Assembly (NCBI GenBank): GCA_033439685.1
Contig: JAUEDM010000006.1
Location: forward strand, 3,410,001-3,474,000
DNA length: 64,000 nt
Direction: 5' to 3'
From: Apodospora peruviana
Lineage: Eukaryota; Ascomycota; Sordariomycetes; Sordariales; Lasiosphaeriaceae
In this document: one piece after another, positions 10,581 to 21,121 of the stretch
How positions within the stretch are numbered: position 1 is the first letter of the stretch
How the letters are laid out: every line of letters starts with the position of its first letter
Program-made: the position numbers and the translations under genes
The notes under the pieces: generated by a model
Database searches by the model: none
Told to the model about the DNA's origin: nothing
What the model saw: only the letters and a program-made list of their open reading frames with translations

Positions 10581-12361
10581 ATGATGGTAGCGAATCTCGC
10601 ACTTATCATAAGTGTAATGGCGGTGATTGCTGGCTTGGCTGGAGGTGATTAGTACCAAAACACGTGGGATACTCGGTAATTCACTCTCGGAGGCTAACAA
10701 AGCCCAGCAGCCGGTCTTGTAGGCACAGTCAGCACATCAGAAGATGTAACAACAAGCACCCGGACGAGTACCAGAACAGTCACAGTTACCACCAAATTGG
10801 CGTGCTCGTCGCCTGTGCTTATTACTTCTACTCGTGGTCCTACTACTAGCCTCATCCCGAGTTCAAGCTGTCATCCACAATGTAGCGTGCTGGAGCCTAT
10901 GAGGGCGCCATCAGTGTTTTCATGGTCGGAAATCTCCGCGACGTCTACGTTCACAGCTGCTACTATCGTCACCATCATCAATACAGCTCTCAACACTACA
11001 AGAACCAGCACTATTTTTAACCCTGTTCCGTCTGGCGTGGTCCGACCTCCTCACGACGCATTCGGCACGCAGACCTTTCCCTTGTTTGCGACCCAATACT
11101 CGTAAGGCCAGTCTCCCCCTTTAAATCCCGAGTCCTGAGAGCTGACAGTCCAACTAAGCACAAATTGCGTTACCGAAACCATGCCTGCAACAGGCCAGGG
11201 CCAGTACGGGAGATTGGTGACTATGTGCGAACACTCACTCGGGGGCGGATACACCATGTAAATCAAGTCCCAAATCCCAATCTCACTCTGAAATACACCC
11301 TCGGAGCAAATCATACTGTAATTAACTTCGTCCTTTGATACTAATTCCACTACTTTGCACATGCAAGAACCTACCCAACCCCATTCACTTACTGGCCTGG
11401 AAGCACCTACCATTGGTATGGCGTCCTACCGACCACACGGCACGAATACCCGAATACCACGATATGTTCGACCGCCAGCCCCACTCCGGCTTTGGTTCAG
11501 TTGACTACCCCCGCGCAGCCGCTGCAGACAGGATTTCCCGCAGGCATGAGGACTGATGATGCCATGGGCTATCGCTTCATTCTCACAAGGGACTTTGGAG
11601 CCCGACCGCCAGTGCCATGGTGGGCTGGCGAGGCGGCGATGCAACTTTGCGCCCACATGATAGGAGACGCGTCGCCGATCCAGGGGGCGTTGACAGTCGC
11701 CTGGGTAAGTGCTTCCTCGACGAGCTTCGAGGGAGCGCAAACTGGGCCGCAAACTGGGCCACCGTCTTCCAGGACCACTACAGCTCTGCAGACACCCAAA
11801 GAATCCGCAAAGGCGACGAAAAATTCGAAAACTGCCTCAGTCGAGTCGGTTATTGGGGGTGAACAGAGAGGACACCAGACGGGCAACGATGCTGGACAAG
11901 GGACGTTCCTCCAAGCGGCGCCGGCCTTAGTATCAGCCCCATCACAGGGTGCGCCTGCTACGGTCAAGGTAGAAAATTATGATGCCGTCGGGACCAAGAC
12001 TGGCGTTGCCGAGGGAGGGAATGCCGATGATGTCGTCGGGACCAAAACTGGCATTACCAAGATAGAGGCTACCGATGCTTTCGGGACTAAGACTGACGTG
12101 GCCGAGGGAGGGAATGCCGAGGCCTTCGAGACCGAGACTGGCGTTGTCGAGGCTGTCGCGGCCCAGGCGAGTAGCGGCAGCGGTCCGGGAACCGGGGGCA
12201 ATGATGCTTATTCCCCAGATAATGGGTCGGGAACTAGCAACACATGGACAGGGGGAATCAGTGTCCCCACTAAGGTTGCAAATTCTGGTAGTGGAAGGGG
12301 AATGAGTTCGACATTAATGTGGTCAGGTTTCCTGGCGAGTACTGTGCTAATTTGGAAATAA
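10581..12361 (+). CDS. Ser/Thr-rich secreted protein, probably GPI-anchored
   Basis: Likely exons 10581-10644, 10708-11101, 11159-11257 and 11368-12361. Exon 1 encodes a signal peptide (MMVANLALIISVMAVIAGLA). Exon 2 is Thr/Ser-rich with paired cysteines. The C-terminus has a spacer (SGSGRG) followed by a hydrophobic end (LMWSGFLASTVLIWK), a typical GPI signal. Intron 2 has a perfect gtaagg donor, and intron 3 has tactaat 20 nt before its acceptor. Intron 1 ends in a tandem cagcag acceptor. The stretch 11705-11860 is uncertain: reading straight through keeps the frame, but gtaagt at 11705 and ttccag at 11772 form a good 68-nt intron leading into another frame. The region 11980-12160 encodes repeats around VGTKTG. 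Probably a cell-wall or surface protein; function unknown. Confidence 0.55.
11985..12160 (+). repeat. Coding tandem repeat (V/F-GTKTG/D unit)
   Basis: Within the GPI-protein ORF the unit GTKTGVAEGGNAD recurs in degenerate form about four times (GTKTGVAEGGNADD, GTKTGITKIEATDA, GTKTDVAEGGNAEA, ETETGVVEAVAAQA), roughly 42-45 nt per copy. It is a Ser/Thr/Gly-rich stalk-type repeat likely to vary in copy number. Confidence 0.7.
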
Positions 12362-12861
12362 GTTGATTTCAGAGCAGCTGGGTAGCATCTTCGTTCCATG
12401 GATTCTTCTTGTTGCTCCAGTTTTGGCGTAACGCCAATTTGAGGATATATTAGCACGGTAGGTAAAGGTATCTTCCCCATATTAATTGTTCGCGGTGTTG
12501 GGATTGTAGTGATGTTGTACTGTGGGATACAGATAATAAGATTGGAAATGAAGCGATGGGAAAGCGGCAATATCCGTGGATGTCCGGCCCCACACTTTTA
12601 GGCCCCGGAAACTTTAATCTGACCCCGCGTGCCACGCTGCGGTTTTTGCCCCTCCAAACTTTTTTGTTCGGCTTTACTCGTTGCGGGCGCTCGACTCTGC
12701 TGTGACTCTTCCCACGACACGACGACGGACAACGCACTCACCCGACCGATCACACGTCGCCCCGTTACGAACTACCTACATATAAGCAGAAACCCAAAGA
12801 ATTGGATAAGCTGAACGAAAAAGCAAAAGCGAAACGTGTTTGACGACAGAAGAGAAGAAAA
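12362..12861. other. Intergenic: DPH3 promoter
   Basis: 500 bases between the GPI-protein gene and DPH3. The 3' part next to DPH3 is purine-rich (aaaagcgaaacg, agaagagaagaaaa), which fits a 5' UTR. Nothing else is seen. Confidence 0.5.
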
Positions 12862-13244
12862 ATGTCAGCCGACGGACAAGAGGAGGAAGAACCCATCTCG
12901 GTCTACGACGAGGTCGAGATCGAGGACATGACTTTCGATGAAACCCTACAAATATACCATTACCCGTGCCCGTGCGGGGACAAGTTTGAGATTGCGCTGG
13001 CGGATTTGAGGGACGAGCAGGACATTGCTGTTTGTCCGAGTTGTAGTCTGATGATACGGGTTATTTTCGAGGTGGTAAGTCATACCAGTTGGCACGCACG
13101 TGCAAGTGGGAGAGGATGGGTTTTCATGCTGACGTTTTGTGATTGTGCACACAGTCCGATTTACCAAAGGTGCAGGCTGAGCCGGAGGTAGTTGAAGAGC
13201 CGCCTGTTGAAGAGGCAGTCGCACAGGTTGAGGTTGCTGCGTAG
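12862..13244 (+). CDS. DPH3: Diphthamide biosynthesis protein 3 (CSL zinc finger)
   Basis: Small CSL-type zinc protein that supplies electrons to the Dph1/Dph2 radical enzyme in the first step of diphthamide synthesis on elongation factor 2; in yeast (Kti11) it also works with Elongator in tRNA wobble-uridine modification. Exons 12862-13074 and 13155-13244 give 100 residues. The intron (gtaagt..cacacag) is in phase 0. The family core is visible: YDEVEIEDM near the start, then the zinc ligands CPC (C36, C38) and CPSC (C58, C61), followed by MIRVIFEV. The acidic Val/Glu/Pro tail encoded by exon 2 is typical of fungal members. Confidence 0.95.
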
Positions 13245-13970
13245 ATGATGAGCTCGAAACCATAATGGTGTTATCCGTTGACCATTTACTCTGCTGGATG
13301 TGAGGCGAAGCTGGTCGGCCTGAGTGATGCAGTTTGGCGCGATTACTTTACGAAATGGACGGCTGTCTGCCAACACCACCACTGACGCGCGAGACACGAC
13401 GCCCGCCCGAAATCTGAGCCGAGGAGAAACCTTGCTCACGCACGGACGGGTCAGATATAGCGGAGACCTGAAGCAACCGGGGAGAACAAGAAAATCAGAG
13501 AGGTCTAGAAGGCTTCTAGACCGTGTACCGAGGTCCTTGCTTACGATGCCGAGTTCATGGAAGTTTGACCCATGCAGGCAGAAGTTGGGGAAATCGTGTT
13601 ATCGGACATAAGGGATGTTGGTTGGTGAACATGCTAGTGGGACGGGCTTTCATATAAGCCAAGATTGTTCCGGTAAACCTCGATCGAGATAAGAGGACGG
13701 TCAGTTGACATCCAGGCATATGATGCCAGTAATGTTACCATTACATTGGAACATCTCTACACATAATCTGGAATTGGAATATAGGTACTTGGTTAAGCTA
13801 CCTGTCTCTCCTAGAGCTAGCTAGATACAATCTGTATTGCACAGACAGAGTGGTGAGCCAAGATAACTCAAGCTCCCCTACATACAAGATCTTCTTCCAA
13901 TCAATCATATTACCCATCCTTCCGTCCGTTCATTAGGATCCTTACTCTATCTGTAGGGAAAAATTGTTGA
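13245..13970. other. Intergenic, convergent
   Basis: About 0.73 kb between the convergent DPH3 and small GPI-protein genes. It contains AT-rich sequence with TAGGTA/CTAGCTAG tracts around 13780-13830. No coding or RNA feature is supported. Confidence 0.5.
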
Positions 13971-14426
13971 TTAGAGCATCGCCATGCCCATAGCGCAAAA
14001 GACCATAAGACCCATGACTGGTCCCTCGACGCCGATTTGGCCCGCAGCCGCAGTCGGGAGGGCAGTTGCCACCGTTGACGTGGAACCTGTGCCCCCGCTG
14101 GATGTTGATGAGATACCGGTTGCTAATGTTTAAGAGATTGTTAGTGATACCGTAAGAACAGGATTATGATTCGATAGGTGTAAGGATTTAAAAGGATAGA
14201 ACTCACCGGGAGGAGGAGTAATAGTCGTAGTCGTCGAAGCAGCACTCGTCGACGCAGGCGGTGGCGGCGGGGTGCTGCTCGACGCCGGACCGGTCGATTC
14301 CACGATCGTGGTCACCGGCACCACCGAGTCGGACGTGATGGTTGTCACCTGGCCCGCCACCAGACCAAGCATACCCAGACCTGCGGCGGCGGCGCCGACG
14401 GTCGACCAGACTGAAGAGGGACGCAT
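13971..14426 (-). CDS. Small Ser/Thr-rich GPI-anchored protein
   Basis: Exons 14207-14426 and 13971-14122 on the complement, 123 residues; intron gtgagt..attag in phase 1. The N-terminus is a signal peptide (hydrophobic VGAAAAGLGMLGLVA, then GQ). The mature part is Ser/Thr/Pro-rich (TPPPPPASTSAASTTTTITPP), suited to O-mannosylation. The C-terminus is small residues followed by a hydrophobic end (MGLMVFCAMGMAML), a GPI signal. Almost nothing would remain outside the low-complexity core, so it is probably a cell-wall mannoprotein. No family is recognised. Confidence 0.8.
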
Positions 14427-15189
14427 ATTGTCTTTTGTCTTTTTTCTTGTTGGGGAGGGGAGGAGAGGAGAAGAGAAGGATGTGGTTGATGCCGGTCAGA
14501 TGAAGGCCAATGGACTGGTTTTCTCAGATTTATTTCAACAAAAATGGGAAGTTTCTGGTTCTTATTTGAAAAGAAGACACCGAGATAGTTGAGTAGGGAG
14601 GTAGGGAGGGAGGGCTTGTATCAGATCAGGGCTCAGCTACCTCAAAGTTTCCTACAGTATGAATCATCTCACGATGGTCCAGCACAAATGATGATGTTGC
14701 CATGTTACCATGATGGGAGCAAGACGGCGTCTACACTCCACAATAACTCCTCTCGACACGAAGAATGGGAGAAAACTCCACGATATACAGAACCGGTTCC
14801 AATCTCCACACACACACAGAGGACTAATAGGACTTCCGTCTCGCGGAACATAGGTCCTGGAGAGACAAAGATAGTAAGTTGGGGTAAAAGGTCTAGAGCG
14901 ATTTTCCACAGAAAATATTGGAGTCTGCTGTAGAGGATCAACGTCATGCTGATGACCTCGAACCAGAGCGACTTGATAAGCATCTCAGACAAGACTTCGC
15001 AGGGCTGAACGACACCCGCTTGAACAAAAGATGACAAACTCTGACGTGAATTTATCTATCATATGCCCGCTCAACTACCTCGGATCATCCTACCTATCTA
15101 CCTTTTTGGGTCACTTATTTTCCATACATCCACCTGATCAAATCTACCCATATCTCTGAACCCCAACAGACAATGGTCACACATCACCC
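14427..15189. other. Intergenic
   Basis: About 0.76 kb between the small GPI gene (its promoter, with purine-rich gggaggggaggagaggagaaga near 14450-14475) and the 3' end of leucyl-tRNA synthetase. Overlapping short ORFs on both strands show no codon bias. Nothing else is seen. Confidence 0.5.
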
Positions 15190-18100
15190 TCACGCCTGAA
15201 CATTCTCAAAAAAGAAACTCGGCTGCCCAGGAAGCGCCGACTCAGCAACCGGGGCCTTGATATCGACCTCCTCGTTATTACTCGTCAGATCCTTGCCCTT
15301 CTTGCTGCCCTCCTCAATAACGACAATCTGGATCGACGCCAGGCCAGCGGTCCGCTTGAGACCCGGGATCATGGCCTATCACAGAAAAATATACCCATTA
15401 GCAAAACAATACTCACAATTTTCGGGAAGGGGAAACGTACCAAAAGCGTCTTCTTCTCATCAAACGCAAGCTTCCTCGAGAGCACCACATCCGCCGGCTC
15501 ACCGTCCTTGAGACGCCTCTTCAGCGCCTGCACAAACGGCATAGCCTTCTTCATCTCGCCCATCTTGCCAATCCGTCCATTAAGCTCCTTATCATCAATC
15601 TTTTGCGAGTTGCTCGCCGGGTCCCAGACCTCCTTCAACAAATCGATATACTTGGCCTGCCACGTCGGGAACGCCTCGGTCACAAACACTGTAAGCTTCT
15701 TGGGCTTCTTGGGGTCAAAGTCGCTCTGCTTGCCCTTGGCCATCCTCTTCAGCTGCACCGCCTCGGCCGAGTTGATGCTTGACGACGTTGTCCGGACGTA
15801 TTCACGCGCCGCGGACAAAGTCGGGTTGGCGGCCGGCACCTCGGGATACTTGGCGAACTGGATCGACTCGGGCTCGTTGAGGACCTCCATCCACACGTAC
15901 TCGGCCCAATGCGGGGCGATGGGTGTCAGGATCAAAGCCTAGGTAATGTCACTGTCAGCATTTCCGCTTTCAGGTAAAGAGTGTAAAGGTGAAAAATATA
16001 CCTGGAGTCTGATATACTTGTAGACCAGCTCCTTGTGCAGAGGGATACCAGCCGCGTTGCAGGCTTCTCTGTACGTGTCACGGGCATTCAAAAAGTCGTA
16101 GTGCGCCGCCTTGAGGGCAAGCTTATACGACGTCTCCTCGTAGTGCTGCCTGGCCTCGTTGACAAGCGCATTCATCTCATTGTCAAACAGAGCGTCTTGG
16201 AAATCATTCAACTCCCCAGTCCGCATATTATCGTCCTTGATCGTCTCTTCAATCCACTCCTTGTTGTTGTAGAAGCGGAGAATCGTGTTATCGGCAACAT
16301 CCTCAACAAAGTTCGAGTCTGAGATTCCATCGCCAGCATCGGCAAGCGCCACACGGGCAGCATCAGCACCATACTTCTTCACGACATCGTCGAGGGTCAT
16401 GAAGTTGCCTGTGGACTTGCTCATCTTCTCGCCGTTCAGCTGGAGATGGCCGTTCGCACGGACCGAGCGAGGCCAGTACTCGCGTGGGAAGAGAGCGATG
16501 TGGTTGTACAGGAAGAAGGTGAGATGGTTGGGGATCAAGTCCTTGCCGCTGACACGGAGGTCGAGAGGGTAGAAATACTCAAACTCTCTCCGCATGCCTT
16601 CGAGGGTGGCTTTGGGGATCTTGGACTTGGTGACGATGTCGTCCGTCAGCTGCGTCCGGCAGAAAATATAGTCCCAGACCTCGTCGATCATCTGTTCAGG
16701 TGCAACATTGGCTTTGCCCTGTTCGCGGCCGAAAATATCCTTGTGCAGCCAGTGAGCAATGGTGTAGTAGGCCATGTAAATGGTGGAATCACTCAAGCTC
16801 TCAACGAGGAAGTGGTGATCCCACGGTAGCTTTGATCCCAAACCGTATGTTCTCGCGCAAGCCCATTGTCTTAGCCAGTTGAGCACCCCCTTGAAGGCGT
16901 GTTGTGTGTCAGGGGAGTACGTGTTGAGGCCGGTGCCGTCCTTGTTCTCGACATAGTCGTAGGCAATGGCTCTCCATGAGTCCTCACCATAGTCGAGGTA
17001 CCACTGGTCCATAAGCGCCACGGTGCACTCGTCCCCGGATCTTGACACTACCTTGTTCTCAGGCTCCGAGTACGCGAACGCGTCACCAGCCTTGATCAGC
17101 TGCTCCCTTACTTTGGGCTTCGCAACCTCAACCTTCTCGCCCTTGAAGTCGCCAACCTTCATGACACCTTGGTAGAATCCCTCCTTGTATGCCAGCTCCT
17201 TTGCTTCCAGGAGTTGCTTGGTATCCTTGGGCGAAGCAATCTTCAGCTTCTTGCACAAGTGGGGAGCAAGCAAGTCCGAGGTAGGTGTTTGAATGATGGG
17301 AAAGATTTCAAGTTCAGCCCACTCCTTCGTAATGCCATAGTAGTCGGCCTTCTTGGCGAGGTCTGTCACTGTGATGAAGTCGTCGGGGGAATCAGAGGGA
17401 ACGGAAGTAACAACACCGGTTCCCTTGGTGGCTAAGACAGTGTCCATGGGGAGCACGCGGACCTGCTTGTGGAAGCTCAGGGGCGCGTTGATCACAGTTC
17501 CAATCATGTCTGAGCCCAGAATATCCGCCGCCTTCTCGATCTTGCCTTCCTCGGCGAAGATGCCTTGGTAAGCCATGTTCCGCGCCGCTCTCTCGGTAAT
17601 AACAAAATACTCATTCTCAGAAGCCTTGTAAACGCCGTATTTCAAGCTCGGCCCGACAAAGCAGCACGTTTGGCCATACATGGTCTCGGGTCTGAGGGTA
17701 GCCGGTACCAAGTAGACATTGGCGTCCTCGGAGATCTTCCCCTTGACTGCCTCAGCAGCCTTTGGCGCCCATTCGAGGACCTTCAACTTCAGGGCAGTAT
17801 ATTCCTGGGGCAAGACACCCTCACCCTCACCACGGTCATGGTCCATACAGGGCTGACCGTCCTTGATCGAGTAGATGGTATAACGCTTGCCGAACTTGAT
17901 CTTGTTGAGCTCCTTGAGACGGTTCATCTGCCAGCGCACGAAGGCATCATAATACGGGTTCGCATCGGTCGTCACAAACTGACGTCTCCAGTCGATTCGC
18001 GCACCGAAGTTGGTCAAGTCCTTCTTGCACTCCGGTGGGAAAAATTGAAGCCAGTACTGCGGGTCGGCGAAGAGGTGAATCTCTTGCAGCGGGATCCCGA

Positions 18101-18677
18101 TAGAGTGCAGGATCTGCCAGGTGTATTTTACTTTGGACGCCTTCGCCGCCGCCTTGCCCTTCTTCGCGTTGAACTTGGTCAGGTCCTCCTTTGTGGCTTT
18201 TGGCGCCGCCGGTGCCTCCTCGACCTCGTCTTCCTCCTTGTAGCGCTCAAAGTCCCGGCCAAACATCTCGACCTCCTTCACCAGCTTGTCGGCGGACGCC
18301 TTGATCGGCAGACCGGTGCAGTGGTAACCCTGGGGAAACAGGACGCGCTTGCCCTGCATCCGGGCGAATCCGGCATGAAACTCAATCTTGCTGAAGCTGA
18401 AGGCATGGCCGGCGTGAAGGCGACCGTTCATGTATGGGTACGCAATGGTGCCGAAGAACTTGGGGTACTTTTCGCGCAACTCGTCGGGGCTGATGGAGTC
18501 GAGGGGAAACTCGGCCGTCGAGGGGGCATCGACCTCGAAAACACCTTCTTCCTCCCATTTTTGCTGGTACTTCTTCTCAATCTCGACCAAGGTGTCTCGC
18601 TTCTCTGTTCCCTTCAACTCCTTCGTCTTGGAGAGCGAGAGGTCCGCGAGGGCCTTGGGCACCGATGTGTCCGCCAT
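15190..18677 (-). CDS. CDC60: Cytosolic leucyl-tRNA synthetase
   Basis: Class I synthetase that charges tRNA-Leu in the cytosol (N. crassa leu-6, yeast CDC60). Exons on the complement: 16002-18677, 15441-15938 and 15190-15375, giving 1119 residues, the usual length for the eukaryotic cytosolic form. The HIGH motif appears as HAGH at residues 88-91 in YPYMNGRLHAGHAF; the KMSKS motif is intact at about 751-757 (NGEKMSKSTGNF). The large CP1 editing insertion lies between them. The N-terminus shows no mitochondrial presequence, which supports the cytosolic form. Two perfect TGACTCA sites lie upstream, so control by the GCN4/CPC1 amino-acid starvation response is likely. Confidence 0.97.
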
Positions 18678-18764
18678 GATTGCGAGTTCGTTGTGGCTCG
18701 TTCTCGGATGCGGACAGAGGGGTTCTGACGTCTCTCTATATGCGCAGACGTAGATCTCGGGAAT

Positions 18765-18771
18765 TGACTCA
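18765..18771 (+). promoter_or_regulatory. Candidate CPC1/GCN4 site (TGACTCA)
   Basis: Perfect TGACTCA palindromic core 88-94 bases upstream of the leucyl-tRNA synthetase ATG. This is the established binding sequence of the bZIP activators Gcn4 and CPC1 in general amino-acid control. Confidence 0.65.
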
Positions 18772-18835
18772 CTGGGCTGAGTCTCGGGGACGTAGTTAAC
18801 GACTGTTGGCTCAAGTCTCGTCTATTCCGTGTTTT

Positions 18836-18842
18836 TGAGTCA
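18836..18842 (-). promoter_or_regulatory. Second candidate CPC1/GCN4 site (TGAGTCA)
   Basis: A second perfect site, read TGAGTCA on the plus strand (TGACTCA on the gene strand), about 160 bases upstream of the leucyl-tRNA synthetase ATG. Two perfect sites in 80 bases make chance less likely. Confidence 0.65.
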
Positions 18843-19090
18843 CACTGAATTTTATGAACTTCCGCCCGTGTCAATGTTTGGAGGGGTACGCGGGGTCAAC
18901 CGTTGCTCCGTTGGAAGCCGGGCCTGACTGGTGGGGTCGGCTCTGGTCGGTGTGGTGGGGGTGTGGCGCGGCTTCAGCCACAATCTGGACCCGAATCGAA
19001 TCGAGACTTCGCGCTTGACCTTCATCATTTTTTGATCCACGCGTTCTCTCCTCTCATCGACGGCACCGAAAACACCCTTTCTCAACGACA

Positions 19091-19593
19091 ATGTTTCCCA
19101 CCTTCGTACGCCGTATGGCGCAACAGGCATCGAAGCCTCAGGTGGTAGAGACCATAAGTCCTTATAAACTGAAAACGAGATGGCCTCCCGATTTCAAGCA
19201 GATGTCGAAGCAGGATCAATTCCGCCTCGAGAAACGATATAAGCGGCGGTTACGTCACATCTCGCAGCGGCCAAAATGGGATAAGGCGGTTAAACTTACT
19301 CAGTTCTTCACAATCACTTGTATGTGTGCGCTATAGCTGGTTTATTGACGCATTGCCGATGTTGACCAATTCCCAGTCGTCGTTCTGTACAGCGTGTTCA
19401 TTATGGAGTGGAAGGATGAGAACGCGTACCAGCCGTTTGCAGAGGTATGTGCAGTACTCAATCCGTTGTTCAGACCGCCTACTAATAAGCGAAGTTACGG
19501 CACATCGTATGGGGGTGGTTTGGCTATAACTACGAGGTGAGGATTCCGGCAGATCGCCCAGTGAGGAGAATGAGTGATGTCAACAATCCCTAG
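19091..19593 (+). CDS. Small single-span protein, possibly mitochondrial
   Basis: Exons 19091-19319, 19377-19444 and 19495-19593, 131 residues; both introns are canonical (gtatgt..ccag, gtatgt..gaag with actaat 12 nt upstream) and in phase. The N-terminus (MFPTFVRRMAQQASKPQ) is basic and lacks acidic residues, like a mitochondrial presequence. A charged central part (KLKTRWPPDF, then RLEKRYKRRLRHISQRPKWDK) precedes one hydrophobic segment (LTQFFTIT joined to FVVLYSVFIM). The pattern matches conserved small inner-membrane proteins of filamentous fungi that I cannot name. The last intron could also be followed by another at the gtgagg near 19535, which would change only the tail. Confidence 0.7.
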
Positions 19594-19914
19594 GGATTGA
19601 TGACCCTTTCCTGTTCGACATTCTCGCTCTGCTCCTTTGTACAAAATTCATAATGTGGAGTTTGGCGTTACACATACCCGACAATGGCAGCTGAGTTTGA
19701 CAGCTCTGCTCCATTGAATGCAGACCGCCCGGTGACCATGCCTGACCGGGCTGACATGACAATGATTGCGCCGATACTCCGAGCAGTTCCACCATCTCAG
19801 CTCTTTGTGTAGAGCGAAGGCGCGATGATGTCGGGAACCATACTCTGTGACGGGGAGGCAAGTGGCCAGCATATTCCTTCTAGACGACAGTATCCGGGAA
19901 ACATGTAGGCAAGT
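19594..19914. other. Short convergent intergenic region
   Basis: About 0.32 kb between the 3' ends of the small membrane protein gene and the AP-3 sigma gene. Nothing recognisable. Confidence 0.5.
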
Positions 19915-20536
19915 TCACCGGCCGTGCCAGACAAAATTACCGCCCATCCCCAGCCCACCTCCCAAACCTACTCCCCGACCTTCATTGACGGGTCTTTTTG
20001 CGATTTTGCCCTGGGCGCGTACTCCTGCCACTATTTTGTCCCCGTCTGTCTCGATCACCACCCCGCCCACTATCATCTCGCCGAGCGTGGCATGCAGCGT
20101 CTCGAAGTTGTAGATAAGGTCAAGCTCGCAGACATTCTCAATGAGCTTGTCAAGTGCCTCCACGTAGACCTGGATCAGATCGATGAGCGCGAGCGGCGAC
20201 TCGGTTGACGTCGAGATGACGATAAAGTAGAGCGTGGCGTAGTGTCGGTAAGTCACGAGCGAAGGGACGTCGTTGTGCGGCTCCGAGGACGAGTGCGATG
20301 TGCCAGAGGCGGCGAGTAACGGGGGAAGCGGAAGGAAGTTGCAGGACCCTGGGGGTCGGTGCGAGACGAGTGTAAATATTTCGGATATCAGCCGTTGCTG
20401 GATGCTTGTGTCCTATCGCCACCATCAGCAGGAGACCCTTAAGTTACCGAGAAAGAGTTGGACGAACCAGTTGGGTATAGAATTTGGTCAGGCGCGGCTT
20501 GCCCTGACCGTTAAAGACCAAGAATGCGTTGATCAT
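19915..20536 (-). CDS. APS3: AP-3 adaptor complex sigma subunit
   Basis: Small subunit of the AP-3 coat that carries cargo such as vacuolar SNAREs and alkaline phosphatase from the Golgi directly to the vacuole. Exons 20468-20536 and 19915-20412 on the complement give 188 residues. The start matches the sigma fold: MINAFLVFNGQGKPRLTKFY, with the intron (gttcgt..gatag) falling after TQL and resuming as DTSIQQRLISEIF. Later family blocks are YRHYATLYFIVI, ALIDLIQVYVEALDKLIENV and CELDLIYNFETLH. A fungal Ser-rich loop sits between PLPPLLA and YRHYA. The Gly-rich tail is normal for the fungal AP-3 form, which separates it from AP-1 and AP-2 sigma. Confidence 0.93.
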
Positions 20537-21121
20537 GTCGCAATAAACGCCAGGTAGAAAAAATGAGGTCTGAATTAAAATACGGCCGCAGGACGCGTTC
20601 TGCGACACGATGGCTCTCAGGAGACTGACTGCTTGCAGTGCTTGGAGGCTTGGAGACCGGATGGTGGGGAAGCATGACGTGCAGTGAGGTGGTGCAGTCG
20701 GATTTTGGGCTGCCCAGCCCCAGCTGACAAGGGGCCTAGGCCCTAGCTGGGCTTGGCGGCTCTGCCGCGGCAGCTTAGCGGCCCGAGGCTGGGGTTAAAC
20801 GCTAAAATGGCCGGGGGCCAGGGAGAGCTCAAGTGGGGTAGGGGCTGCTTTGAGCTCATCATCCCGGAAACTTGGAAGGAGCTCCATCGGCAGCTCTAGA
20901 AAGATCGGACCAGTCCGGACCTCTTCCACTCATTCCATTCTGGAGTTGGTCGTCTGGAATTCCACAAATTTGACTCTTTTCTGTACCGCCTTTCCGTTCT
21001 TTTGTTTGGGCGAATTTCAGCTGAGGCAGGCCCAATCTGCCGAAGTAATTCCCCCATCTTTCCACTCCATCGAGTCCGTCCCAAACCAAACACCGTAACC
21101 CCCAACTTCGGCAATCCCACG
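20537..21121. promoter_or_regulatory. Bidirectional promoter APS3 / frataxin, rich in palindromes
   Basis: 585 bases between divergent starts. The middle is GC-rich and packed with perfect dyads: gggcctaggccc at 20732-20743, ctgccgcggcag at 20762-20773, and the inverted pair gagctcaa (20825-20832) / ttgagctc (20850-20857). No coding potential. Confidence 0.55.

Larger units (their letters stand above)
18678..19090. other. Bidirectional promoter: LeuRS (-) / small membrane protein (+)
   Basis: 413 bases between divergent starts. It contains two TGACTCA sites listed separately and a run of pyrimidines before the (+) start. No ORF of note. Confidence 0.6.

Noticed and set aside
11051..11413. 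120-codon minus-strand ORF
   Set aside because: It overlaps exons and introns of the plus-strand GPI gene, whose splice signals and secretory features are far better supported.
17565..18728. 387-codon open frame on the plus strand
   Set aside because: Antisense to the leucyl-tRNA synthetase exon; its Leu/Val/Gly-rich translation follows from the GC-biased codons of the real gene. Same reasoning for 4422-5441 (antisense to tubulin) and 60150-61295 (antisense to chorismate synthase).
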